Assembly: GCF_014493765.1 (NCBI RefSeq)
Contig: NZ_JACTVJ010000021.1
Coordinates: forward strand, 1 to 64,000
Length of the DNA: 64,000 nucleotides
Direction of reading: 5' to 3'
Source of the DNA: Streptomyces polyasparticus
GTDB taxonomy: Bacteria; Actinomycetota; Actinomycetes; Streptomycetales; Streptomycetaceae
Positions 23,503 through 32,500 of this stretch are shown piece after piece. How positions within the stretch are numbered: the stretch's first letter is position 1; each line of letters starts with the position of its first letter. A program made the position numbers and the translations under genes. The notes beneath the pieces were generated by a model. It searched no databases. It saw nothing but the letters and a program-made list of their open reading frames with translations, and had not been told where the DNA came from.

Positions 23503-24300
23503 TCAGCTCACTCGGTGCAGGGAGTGCCCGCCCCAGAACACGGCGCCGGGGAAGCGGCTGTCACTCTCCGGCACCGTTGCCTGGAACCAGCCGGCCGGGA
23601 GGCGGTGCCGCTTCTCGTCCACGCCGTGCGATCGAGCCACTGTGGTGATGGTGCAGTCGATGAACTGCATGAAGAAGGCCGCGATTCCGCGTGCGTGCCC
23701 GTTCTGAATGGTCTTCGACTTCGCGTCGTTGTACCAGCCGTACCCTGCCTTCTCGGCTCGGGCACCGTTCCCCGGTAGAGCGAGGTGGGCCACGCCGTTC
23801 CGGACCTTCTGGTTGGTCTTCAGGTGCGAATAGACCAGGCCCCGATCGTCTATGTACTTGGTGAAGATCCAGTCCTTCGGCGTGACTCCTATCCAACTGC
23901 GGGCTATGGAGATCTCCCAGCCGTCCGAGACCTTGCCGTTCAGCACGCCGTACTGGCGCAGCTTGGCATCGAGATGGACCGGCTCGAAGGGCAGGGAGAT
24001 GCGCTGCGTCGCATCCGGCTTGTTCGGCTGCGGGTTGGGCACTTCGATCGTGTCCAGGTGGTAGTGCCCGGGGCCCGTCCTGTCCCACTTCTCCTCGCTG
24101 AACTTCGCTGCCCCGACCAGGTCACTCAGCAGTCGCTCCCATGCCGCGACGGCTGTGAGGGCGATCAGTGGATTGAGGGTGGCTCTGGGCTGAAGTCCCC
24201 GTACCTCCTGCTCCGCGTGGATGTAGATCAGGTCGAGGGTGGCCTTGACGTTCTGGCGTGCGGCCGTAAATACGGCGGGCAAGCGCTCCTCAAGTTTCAT
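23503..24300 (-). CDS. HEPN-type protein, possible phage-encoded ribonuclease
   Basis: This protein of 265 residues is helical at the N-terminus (FTAARQNVKATLDLIYIHAEQEV, then LNPLIALTAVAAWERLLSDLVGAA) and carries VRNGVAHLAL near residue 167. RNxxAH is the HEPN RNase motif (Rx4-6H) as found in RiboL-PSP-HEPN proteins, many of which are toxins or anti-phage RNases. No partner antitoxin gene is seen. It stands alone between the lysis cassette and the HTH protein, a usual site for cargo genes. RNase activity is inferred from the motif only. Confidence 0.6.
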   Translation of the reverse strand: MKLEERLPAVFTAARQNVKATLDLIYIHAEQEVRGLQPRATLNPLIALTAVAAWERLLSDLVGAAKFSEEKWDRTGPGHYHLDTIEVPNPQPNKPDATQRISLPFEPVHLDAKLRQYGVLNGKVSDGWEISIARSWIGVTPKDWIFTKYIDDRGLVYSHLKTNQKVRNGVAHLALPGNGARAEKAGYGWYNDAKSKTIQNGHARGIAAFFMQFIDCTITTVARSHGVDEKRHRLPAGWFQATVPESDSRFPGAVFWGGHSLHRVS

Positions 24301-24468
24301 GAGCGATCAAGGTAGTGCTGAAAATGCTCACCCGTCGGGCAGTTGATGAATCTTGACGGGGACATGCGGGTGATCGCGCAGAGGATCGGCAAGTCGCTTA
24401 CGCGCTACGGGTTGATCGAGCCGAACCCGGCGCCGTAACCTCGGAGCCTCTTTCCTTTGTGGAAGCGG

Positions 24469-24505
24469 CGCCCCGGGAATCTGACTCGCACTCTGGCCCG
24501 GGGCG
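24469..24505 (-). terminator. Probable terminator of the late (tail-lysis) operon
   Basis: CGCCCCGGG and its exact complement CCCGGGGCG form a 9-bp stem with a 19-base loop, four bases past the stop of the last lysis-region gene (24509, minus strand). Confidence 0.55.
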
Positions 24506-24508
24506 TCT

Positions 24509-24754
24509 TCATCCCCCGATGGTCTGGATCAGAACGATCACAGAGGATGCCACGGCGGCAAGGGCCACGAGGGTGGGCAACGGCCAGCGGGTCTTCTCCA
24601 GTGACGTCACCCTCGCCTCGAGGTCTGCGAGTTCCTTGTCCGTCTGATCGGAGCGCTGCACGAGCAGGGCAAGTTGTCCGTCGATTCGGGTGAGCCCGAG
24701 CTCAAGCGCCCGGCGCAAGTCTGCGAGTGCCAAGGCGATTTCACTCTCCGGCAC
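24509..24754 (-). CDS. Small coiled-coil protein with C-terminal membrane segment (holin-like)
   Basis: In this protein of 81 residues a helical coiled coil (LADLRRALELGLTRIDGQLALLVQRSDQTDKELADLEARVTSLE) is followed by one hydrophobic stretch (LPTLVALAAVASSVIVLIQTI) at the extreme C-terminus. This layout is common for actinophage membrane proteins encoded directly after the endolysin and often annotated as holin or antiholin. With one membrane span it would be a class III holin at most. Confidence 0.6.
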   Translation of the reverse strand: MPESEIALALADLRRALELGLTRIDGQLALLVQRSDQTDKELADLEARVTSLEKTRWPLPTLVALAAVASSVIVLIQTIGG

Positions 24755-24784
24755 GGTGTCCTCCTCTTGGGGCCTGTCGAGGTG

Positions 24785-26026
24785 CTACTTGGTGCCAGTG
24801 GCCGGGTCGGCCTTCTTCGGCAGCCACGAGCCCGTCCCCCAGCGGCCCACGACCGTGCCGAGTGACGACTTGAAAGCGGCGAGCGCGGCGGGCAGAGCTG
24901 CGACCGCGGCTGACTGCCACGCGGACAGGTCCACGAGGTCCGTCGTATGCGATGCGGCGATGAGGCCGATGAACGCCTCGGCGTACGTGGCGAGGGTGCG
25001 TTCGGCGACGTCGGCGAGAGTCTGGGGCATCGTGTCGGGGCCGTCCTTCCGCGTACTTGAGGCGGGGTTCGAGGTGGAGGTGCTCTTCGGGTTGGGGACG
25101 CGGAGCTTGGACCAGCTGGACTGTCCTGGGAGGCCGTCGGCGTCGGGACCGCGGTAGCCGCACTTGAGTTGCCAGGCGGCGTACGACCGGCGGTGATCTT
25201 CGTTCCACGTCGAGCCAGGGCCGCTTGGGTAGGTGTCGCAGCCCTCGGCGACCAGGCGCTCGCCCATCGCGGCGATGACCGCTGAGGTGCGGCGGGCGCG
25301 GAATTGGTCGGCGCCCGGGAAGGGTGCGTACGCGGGGACTCTGGAGCTGTCGCCCGACTGCTTCGGCTTCTCGGGTTCCGGCCTCGGCTTGCTCGGCTTC
25401 GGCTTGTCCGGATCGCGCGGCTTCCCCGCCCCCGGCCTGAGCAGCTTGCCGACGCGAGCCCGGAAGTCGTCCATGTCGATGCCGTACGGATCGGTCTTGC
25501 CCGGTTGCCACTCCTTGTGACCGATCACGCTGTGCTCGTTCCAGCCTTGTGCCTCGCACACTGCGGCCGCCGCGCGGGCCATCGCGTCGAGCTGGGCGGA
25601 CGGCCAGGTCTGGCCCCGGCCGGTGTTGATGCACTCGAAGCCGTAGAAGTGGCGGTTGCCGTCGGTGTCGGCTTCGTTGTCGTGCGGCAGATTCTCTGAC
25701 TCTCCGATGACGTTGAGGAGAACGTCGGTGTCGCCCATGCCGGCATGGTTCGTGCGCCCGTAGCCAACGATGTGGACGGTGCCAGAGCGGTCGATGACTC
25801 CGTGGCAGAGAGGGCCGGGGAGATCGTTGTAGCCCGTGCGGCAGAGCTCGACCATGTCCTCCTCGGAGGAGTAGCCGCCCGTGTGGTGGATCATGACGCC
25901 GTTGACGGGACCCCAGTTGCCGTGGCTGTTGCGGTTGTGGGAGCGCCACTTGCCGTGCTCGACGACGCCGAGCTGGGCGTTCTTCAGTACGGACAGGAAC
26001 TTGTCCGCGGACAGGGGAGGGGCCAT
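24785..26026 (-). CDS. Endolysin: amidase_2 + peptidoglycan-binding domain + in-frame r1t-holin-like tail
   Basis: This protein of 413 residues has an N-terminal N-acetylmuramoyl-L-alanine amidase domain (MIHHTGG near 45, TNHAGMG, VIGHKEWQPGKTDP with zinc-ligand histidines), a Lys/Pro-rich linker (~200-230), then a PG-binding module (YAPFPGADQF, RLVAEGCDTY, GYRGPDADGLPG). The last 81 residues, from an internal ATG at 25030, read as a complete r1t-type holin: AERTLATYAEAFIGLIAAS, two hydrophobic helices and a GRWGTGSWLP end. In actinophages I recall these are separate genes. No stop codon separates them here, so either a fusion or an internal start makes the holin. GGAAGGA precedes the internal ATG, but at wide spacing. 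Confidence 0.8.
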   Translation of the reverse strand: MAPPLSADKFLSVLKNAQLGVVEHGKWRSHNRNSHGNWGPVNGVMIHHTGGYSSEEDMVELCRTGYNDLPGPLCHGVIDRSGTVHIVGYGRTNHAGMGDTDVLLNVIGESENLPHDNEADTDGNRHFYGFECINTGRGQTWPSAQLDAMARAAAAVCEAQGWNEHSVIGHKEWQPGKTDPYGIDMDDFRARVGKLLRPGAGKPRDPDKPKPSKPRPEPEKPKQSGDSSRVPAYAPFPGADQFRARRTSAVIAAMGERLVAEGCDTYPSGPGSTWNEDHRRSYAAWQLKCGYRGPDADGLPGQSSWSKLRVPNPKSTSTSNPASSTRKDGPDTMPQTLADVAERTLATYAEAFIGLIAASHTTDLVDLSAWQSAAVAALPAALAAFKSSLGTVVGRWGTGSWLPKKADPATGTK

Positions 26027-26160
26027 CCTCGCTTCACCTTCACCGGAGTGCTGCTGACCGCCCCGTGGAGGTGCCGGGCCGGTCCCTCGGTGAAGAAGCG
26101 CATTCGCGGCACGCGGAGGGTCGCATGCTGTGGCGAAAAGTCTATGGGAGGTAAGGGAGT

Positions 26161-26601
26161 TCAGGGCTGCTCGGAGTCGTCAAGGCGACAGGTGCAGCCG
26201 TCGAGGCTCAGCATGCTGACCTTGATCGTGCTGGTGGTGGGGGCCCGCAGGAGGACCTGACCGTCAACGCGGAGCTCCAAGTGAAGTGGTCGGCGGTCCG
26301 TATCGGAAGCGATGGCGATACGGCGCGGGGCTGTCGGCCGGTAGTCCTCCGGCAGCAGGGCCAGCACGGACTCGTCCCGGGACCTGCCGCCAGGGATGCT
26401 GATCTGGCCGCTCAGTTCCAACGTGTCCTGCTCTGTGATCCGCATCTGTGGTGTCGGGATGTCTTCGATGACGGTGGTGTTCCCGGTCAGAGGTAGGTCC
26501 CGCCAGGTGGGCGGCGGGGGCTTCCGGACTCGTTCCAAGGTCCGTACTCGGCGCTCCAGTTGAGCCAGCCGCTTCGCGAGCGTGGTGATCGTGTCGGGCA
26601 T
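26161..26601 (-). CDS. Minor tail/fibre-associated protein
   Basis: This protein of 146 residues has a short N-terminal coiled coil (LAKRLAQLERRVRTLERV), a proline run, then a beta-rich domain (LELSGQISIPGG, RPLHLELRVDGQVLL). Coiled coil plus beta-domain and position between the tail genes and the lysin indicate a trimeric tail-tip accessory protein. No closer family was recognised. Confidence 0.6.
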   Translation of the reverse strand: MPDTITTLAKRLAQLERRVRTLERVRKPPPPTWRDLPLTGNTTVIEDIPTPQMRITEQDTLELSGQISIPGGRSRDESVLALLPEDYRPTAPRRIAIASDTDRRPLHLELRVDGQVLLRAPTTSTIKVSMLSLDGCTCRLDDSEQP

Positions 26602-26607
26602 GGTCGG

Positions 26608-27708
26608 TTACGGCTCCTCGGTTTCCTCAGCGTCCTCGGGCTTCGCCGTCCGCTCCAGGTTGAGCGTGATGCGCTCGGCTTCCGAGCCGTTCGGTGGGCG
26701 CAGCGTCCAGCCCGTGATCCGATGCCACCCCTCGTATGAGATGTGCTGCTCACGCAGTCGTACGAGGACGTCGTCCCCGATGTTCCACGCCCCGAAGGGC
26801 GCGGCCGGGTGGTCCCTGACGTCGAGCTCCGTGAGGTCGGTCAGTACCTGGCGCCTAAGCCGCTGCTGCCGTGCGCGAGAGCGGAGCTTCGCGACGCTCT
26901 TCTCGTTTGTCTCCAGCCGGTGTTCCAAGCGGAGGCGACCGTCGCGGACCGAGTCGACGGCGTGCGGGCGCTTGCGGCCCTCGCCAGCGCCGAGGGCGAC
27001 GACGGCCTGGGCGAACTCGTCGGCATCCTCGATCGCCTGCGGGGCGGAGGCGATGTTGATGCCCGACGTGAAGGTGATGTCCTCGCGGCGCCGTCCGAGT
27101 CGGGGCGCTCCGAGATGGATGCGATGTGAGGCCCGGCGGTCGGACCAGGTGACGGACTCGGTCCACTCCAGACCGTCCTCGATGTCGGCCATCTCGTCGA
27201 TAACCTCGCCGAGGTTGCGAGCTTCGGTCTTGGGGAGGGAGTACGGCGTCTTGGAGGTCCCGGCTGTGGCCTTCGACTTCGTGTCGTCCACGGTGACGTT
27301 CAGATCGCCGTCGGGCTGTTCCTGCAGGTATTCCCAGGCGTCGCGGATGACCTGGCAGGGGTCCGCCTCGATGTACGGTCCGCGGCCGTCCAGGTTGCCG
27401 TGGAGATCGTGACGTCGATGGGGATACGAGCCGAAACCAGCTGCCTCGATGGGGAAAACGGGGCCCTGCGGTTCGGCCCGCCAGACGATTCCGCCCCACA
27501 CGAGTCGGCCGTCCCGCTCGACATAGAGCAGGGTGTTGCCGGGGTCCAGGTACTCGTAGATGGGGCGGGCGAGACCCGGATCAAGGGTGGCGGACAGGCT
27601 GCCGGGTCCGTTCAGTTCCGGTCCGCACTCGACGCCGGTGAGCGGCAGGTATCCGTGCAGGACGTCGCCGGTCAGCGCGTGCGCGGCTATGTATCGGTAG
27701 TCGGGCAT
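26608..27708 (-). CDS. Siphovirus ReqiPepy6 Gp37-like tail protein
   Basis: This protein of 366 residues begins YRYIAAHALTGDVLHGYLPLTGV and contains GPGSLSATL, LVWGGIVW, and FTSGINIASAPQAIEDADEFAQAVVALGAGEGRK. This is the pattern I associate with the ReqiPepy6 Gp37-like tail-tip domain of actinophages, related to tail-hub proteins. ATG 27708 is used because the longer frame upstream (to 27900) would overlap the preceding gene in another frame. It forms part of the tail tip, between the receptor-region protein and the minor protein above. Confidence 0.7.
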   Translation of the reverse strand: MPDYRYIAAHALTGDVLHGYLPLTGVECGPELNGPGSLSATLDPGLARPIYEYLDPGNTLLYVERDGRLVWGGIVWRAEPQGPVFPIEAAGFGSYPHRRHDLHGNLDGRGPYIEADPCQVIRDAWEYLQEQPDGDLNVTVDDTKSKATAGTSKTPYSLPKTEARNLGEVIDEMADIEDGLEWTESVTWSDRRASHRIHLGAPRLGRRREDITFTSGINIASAPQAIEDADEFAQAVVALGAGEGRKRPHAVDSVRDGRLRLEHRLETNEKSVAKLRSRARQQRLRRQVLTDLTELDVRDHPAAPFGAWNIGDDVLVRLREQHISYEGWHRITGWTLRPPNGSEAERITLNLERTAKPEDAEETEEP

Positions 27709-27715
27709 GGGCGGG

Positions 27716-28645
27716 CTACTCGGGGCTTTCCGTGAAGTCGACGGTGGCGACGATCGCCGTTGAGCGGTCGACGAAGAGTCCGCCCCTGCCACCCTCGGCG
27801 TCCTGGTTCGCTTGGACGGCCAGGCGCTGGGTGACACCGCGTTGCGCGGGCGTGAGCGTGTACGTGTGGGCGAGCGTGGTGAACAGATGGGGTGTCGCAC
27901 CTTGCTCGGCTACGACCTGCGAGGACTTGCCCCTCGCTGTGCCCAGGGTCGTACGCAGCCGGGCGAGCACGCCGCCATCCTCCACCTGCAGGCTGGAGAT
28001 CGTCACCGTGACGGTCGCCTTGCTCGCCCAGGCAGGGATATCCACGTCCCAGGCTGCCTCGGTCGGCCAGGCCGTCCACCTGCCGGGTTCGCCGGGCAGG
28101 CGTTGCCGCCCGTCGGGCCAGGCAGTGTGGACGCGGTGCTGGTGACGAGAATTGGCGAGCTGCCTCAAGTCCTTGATCATGTCCGCGGTCACGGTGCCGG
28201 TGTCGCGCGGCAGTGAAATGCGGGCCAGCGGGATCGCCGACATCTCCACCGGGACCTCGACCGTCTCGGGCCCCACACCCTGGATGACGTGGAAATAGCC
28301 GATGTCGCCGTAAGCGGGATCGCGATCGCCCTCGTACTCGGGATCCTCGACGCGCAGCACCAGTAGGTCGGTCCGGGCGAATGGACCCGTCGGATCAATG
28401 TCCACCAGCGCGTCGCCCACGTTGACCTGTCCGTACGCGCCCTGCCAGGGGTGGGTGCCATGCACGATGGCCGAGCCGTCAGCCACACGCACGCCACAAG
28501 CCGGCCGCTGCAAAGGCGAAACCTTGAGGTCGCTAGCCCCGGCGATCCCCTGTCCGCCACGCACGAGATCGTGCAGCAGCAGACGAGTCGCCTGCGCCTG
28601 TTGGCGGCCGCCATGCGTCATGAACGGTGGTTGTACGAGGGTCAA
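27716..28645 (-). CDS. Phage tail-tip protein
   Basis: This protein of 309 residues is beta-rich throughout (GVRVADGSAIVHGT, YFHVIQGVGPETVEVPVEMSAIPLARISLP), with a C-terminal half resembling a jelly-roll or immunoglobulin-like fold (VTVTISSLQVEDGGVLARLRTTLG). Gene order (distal tail, this, Gp37-like) is the usual order of tail-tip genes in Streptomyces siphophages, where this position encodes a base-plate or host-contact protein. Confidence 0.7.
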   Translation of the reverse strand: MTLVQPPFMTHGGRQQAQATRLLLHDLVRGGQGIAGASDLKVSPLQRPACGVRVADGSAIVHGTHPWQGAYGQVNVGDALVDIDPTGPFARTDLLVLRVEDPEYEGDRDPAYGDIGYFHVIQGVGPETVEVPVEMSAIPLARISLPRDTGTVTADMIKDLRQLANSRHQHRVHTAWPDGRQRLPGEPGRWTAWPTEAAWDVDIPAWASKATVTVTISSLQVEDGGVLARLRTTLGTARGKSSQVVAEQGATPHLFTTLAHTYTLTPAQRGVTQRLAVQANQDAEGGRGGLFVDRSTAIVATVDFTESPE

Positions 28646-28676
28646 GTCCCGCTCCTTTCAGTCGAGTCCGCGCGCT

Positions 28677-29543
28677 TCACAAGGCGGTGTGGCCGGAGCG
28701 CCACGACAGGGTGAGGCTGCTGGTTGCGGTGAGGTCGCCGCCGTTCCAGACGATCTCTGAGGGGCCGGGCGGGATGGTGAAGTGGTCGAGGCGGGAGCTG
28801 GGGGACAGCGAAGCAGCGGCGTTGACGATGCCGTTGCGTAGCACCCAGCGCGTCCCCGGCCGGGTCTCAATGTCGACGAACTCGCCTGCCCGGAGGGCCA
28901 CGTCTAGCTCCAGGGCCCGCCCGGTCACCGTGTTCCAGACCTTCGGGCCCGCGACGGGGCCGCTGATCCGAAGCGTCGGCCAGGCAGCAGCGTCCCCGGC
29001 GTTGATGATCCGGCCAGGGCGGGCAACCTGGTCCAGGGGCAAGGTGAGGCGAGTGGGCGTATCGGCGTGGAAGTGCGGGTCCATCGCCACGAACTCGATA
29101 TCCAGGGGAATCCAGCCGTGTACCGCGCTCGCCGTGCTGGTGGCCTCCATGCGGCGAACTCGCCCGTACAGGCGGCGTGTCTCGTGGCCTGGCCAGCGCG
29201 CACGGAGCACGCTCATACGGCCTGTGCTCCTGCGCACGCCTTCCGCATGAGCCGCCTGTTGCATTCGCTCAAGGATTTTGACGGCCGCACTCGGGGCGCC
29301 AGGTGCCTTGATGCCCGCCTCGATGCGTACGGTGCGCGGGCCGTAGTAGTCGATTCCGGGCATTGCGCCGTCGCCGACGGGATTATCCACATCCTGTGGA
29401 CGAACTTCGGGAACACCGAGCCCTTCGATCTCTCCGATGGGGATCGAGGTTCCAGGGCCGAGGAGGACCACGCCGCCGATCTCCACTTGCCACTCGGCAA
29501 GCTCAGCTGAATGCGCCTGGCGGCAAACGGTATTGGGGTTCAT
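28677..29543 (-). CDS. Distal tail protein (Dit-like)
   Basis: This protein of 288 residues directly follows the tape measure gene, overlapping it as ATGA (29540-29543). It contains the phage-tail domain pattern: IGGVVLLGPGTSIPIGEIEGLG at the N-terminus, MPGIDYYGPRTVRIEAGI, and IEFVAMDPHFHAD, typical for Dit/gp19-like proteins that form the ring between tail tube and tip. A C-terminal beta domain (LDVALRAGEFVDIETRPGTRWV) is consistent with evolved Dit proteins. Confidence 0.8.
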   Translation of the reverse strand: MNPNTVCRQAHSAELAEWQVEIGGVVLLGPGTSIPIGEIEGLGVPEVRPQDVDNPVGDGAMPGIDYYGPRTVRIEAGIKAPGAPSAAVKILERMQQAAHAEGVRRSTGRMSVLRARWPGHETRRLYGRVRRMEATSTASAVHGWIPLDIEFVAMDPHFHADTPTRLTLPLDQVARPGRIINAGDAAAWPTLRISGPVAGPKVWNTVTGRALELDVALRAGEFVDIETRPGTRWVLRNGIVNAAASLSPSSRLDHFTIPPGPSEIVWNGGDLTATSSLTLSWRSGHTAL

Positions 29544-32500
29544 CGGACTCTCCCGCCACGTTGAGCGTTGCGCAGGCGGCGCATCATCTCCGTGCCGATC
29601 TGCTGTGGGCTGGCACTGCTGTCGTGGACCGTGACCGGCATGGTGCCGATCAACGGCTGCTGTTCGCGTACGACCACGACCTGGACGGATTGGCCGCCGC
29701 GAGCGTCGACCCGCGTGGCGGCGCCGCGCACATCCACGGGCGGGCGGACCTCGAAGCGGCGGACTACGTCGGCGAGTGTGCGGGTCGCTGCGGCACTCCG
29801 CGCCGCTGTGGTGAGCTGGGCGTCAGGGGTGCGTGAAGCACGTCGGGTCATGCCGCCGTCGGCGAACCACTCGACGTGCCCGCCGAAGCGCCCCACAACG
29901 TCCTCGACAACAGCCTTGCTGCGCACGCGTTTTGAGAGCGCAAGAGGGACATACGCCTCGCCCTGTGTCTCCGGCTCACCCCAGATGCGCCAGGACCCGG
30001 CCGGAGCGATCTGCGCGACGTGCCGCTCACGTACGCCGCCATCCGCGTAGTAGTCGACTACGCCGCCGTTGCCCTGCTTGAGGCCGGGGCTCTGGACCAT
30101 GTCGGGGATGCCGTTCATGTCCTTGTCGTGCGCGGACGGCTTGCGGAACATCTGGGTGTAGATCGGGATCGTCCTGCCACGCAGGGCGTTGATCCGGGAC
30201 TGGATGGTCTCGGTCGCTTTGCGGGCACCACCGGTCGGGACGGTGACCTTGACGTTCTTGGACCCAGGCACCTTCTCGATACGGAAGCCGAGTGACTCGA
30301 GTTCCTTGCGTGCGGCTGTCGTTGGTGCTCGTACGACGACGCTCTTCGCACCGGGTGTTGAGCGGATCTTGTCGCGCAGGGCTTCGAGGCTGCGGATCGC
30401 AGCCGCAGTGGGTGCGGACACCTGGACTCGTTTGGAACCCGGGGTATCACCGAGCTTCTTGATCAGGATGTCGAGGTTCTTGCGCGCGCCGGCCGTCGGA
30501 GCGGTGACCTTGATCTGCCGGGTGCCTGGGACGGTCTTCACCGTGAAGCCGAGCTGTCGGAGCTCCTTCTGTGCGCCCTCGCTCAGCGAGTCGACCCGGA
30601 TCGTCTTGTGCGTGGGAAAGCGGTCGAACTCGGCCTGTACGGAGAGGAGGTTGGCGAGCGTGGAGTCCATGCCCTTGGTCTGCAGTAGCAACGAGACCTT
30701 CGAGGGAAGCAGGCCGAGGCTGTCCGCGACCCGCTCGGCCTGCTCCCTGGTCAGGCCGTAGCCGCGGGCCGCCTTGATGGCGGCCTCGCGGGCGCTCTGC
30801 ATCTCGGCCCGGGACTTCGCGAGGGCTTTCGGCAGCGCTTCGCCGTTCTGCTGCGCGAGGGCGTACGCGGACACGGCGGCGTCGGCTGCGGCATCGGACA
30901 ACGAGGTGAGCTGGGTGTAGAGCGTCTGCCCGTTCCTTGTCGTGGTGTTGAGGGTGTCGTCCTTGTTGACCAGCTGCTTGCCGCCATACCCCTGAGCGCG
31001 GTCGACGGAGCCCGCGGACTCGTCCAGGTCGAGAACCGCGGAGTTCACACGGGCCTTCGCCGCCTGCAGCGAGATCTGTCCGCCGGAGAGCAGGTCGAGA
31101 GCGTCCTTGAGAGCGCGGGTGCGCTGGTCGGCATCGGCGGTCTCGTCGGAGAGCTCGCCGACCGCGGTCTTGAGCCGGTCATACGCACTCGCACCACTGC
31201 CTGCTCCCTGCTGGGCGTTCGCGAGATCCTTGGCAGCCTTCCTTGCCTTGGCTGAGTCACCCGATAACGTCTTCAGGGTGTTGGCCACGGCCTGGTACTG
31301 GCCAGCGCGCTCGGCGATGTTCTCGCGGTCCGAGTCGCCGCGGCTGGTCTTGTTGAAGGCGGCGACCTCCTTGTCGGCGAGCGCCTGCATCTTCGCCGCG
31401 AGGGTGTCCATGCCGACGCCCTGGCCGAGGTACGAGTCGGTCACGTCCCGCAGGGAGTAACCGAGCTTGCCCATGACGTCCATCAGGCTGCTGCTGGAGC
31501 CCTCCAGCTTCTGGTTCTGGATTGTTTGAGCGGCCTGCTGCCGTACGGACTCGTTGATCACGCCGTTCGACTCGCGCAGCGCGCCAGCCAGGCCGTCGAT
31601 GTTCGCCTTGTGTTCGGCGGCCTTGGCGGCGGCGCGTTGTTGAGCTGATGCCAGCAGGCCGAGGACGACAGTGGCGCCGGCGAGCGCGGCGCCCCAGGGC
31701 CCGCCGAGTGCGCCCACAAGGCCGGATCCGGCGGCGCGCAGCCCAGTCGTCGCGGCGCGGCCCACGCCGTTCAGGGTGCCGATGAAGGTGGTGCCCGCGC
31801 CGGACGCGCTGCGGAAGGCGGAGGTCATCTGCCCCAGGAAACCGACCCGGGCCTGCACCGCCGCCCACGCGGCGCCGTAGCGAGTGAGTGATTGACCGGC
31901 AGTCGCGGCCAACTGGCGCTGGACCTGCATCTGTTGTGCGAAGCCCTGGAATGCGCCGCGCACGGGACCGGAGACCGTGCCCGCCAGACCCATGAGCATC
32001 GGCCGCGCCCGAGCGAACAACAGCAGCGCCAGCGCGGCCGACTGGATGGGGCCGGGCAGGGAGCCAAAGGCATCCACCAGACCGCCGACCAGTTGTCCGA
32101 TGGGAACGAGGACGATCGACAGCCCCGATACAGCGTCGATGACGAGGTTCGCGGCGGTGGCGACGATGTCGAGCGTGCCAGCCGCCGCGCCTCCGCCTTC
32201 ACCGAGCCCGCTCAGAGCCGACAGCAGTGGCTCGACGCCGTCGGCGGCGTTCCCCAACACCTCGCCGAGTGCCTCTGCGGCGTTGACCAGCAGGTTCAGC
32301 CCTGTGGCCAGAGTGTGCTCGCCGATGTCCTTGAGTGGACCGATGAGTTGCCGGGCTTCGTCGACCAGGCCGCCGAGCCCCTGCGCGGCGCTCTTCTTCA
32401 GGTCCGGCCCGAAGAGGGTGGCGAGATCGTTCCCGTACTCGAGGGCCGCGGTGAGGTGCGGGGTGGCGCCGGCGAGGCCGTGGGTGAGGAGACGTACGAC

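Noticed and set aside
24346-24438. Plus-strand 30-codon frame MNLDGDMRVIAQRIGKSLTRYGLIEPNPAP
   Set aside because: Composition looks protein-like but it is very short, opposite to all neighbours and without a ribosome site; at most a remnant.
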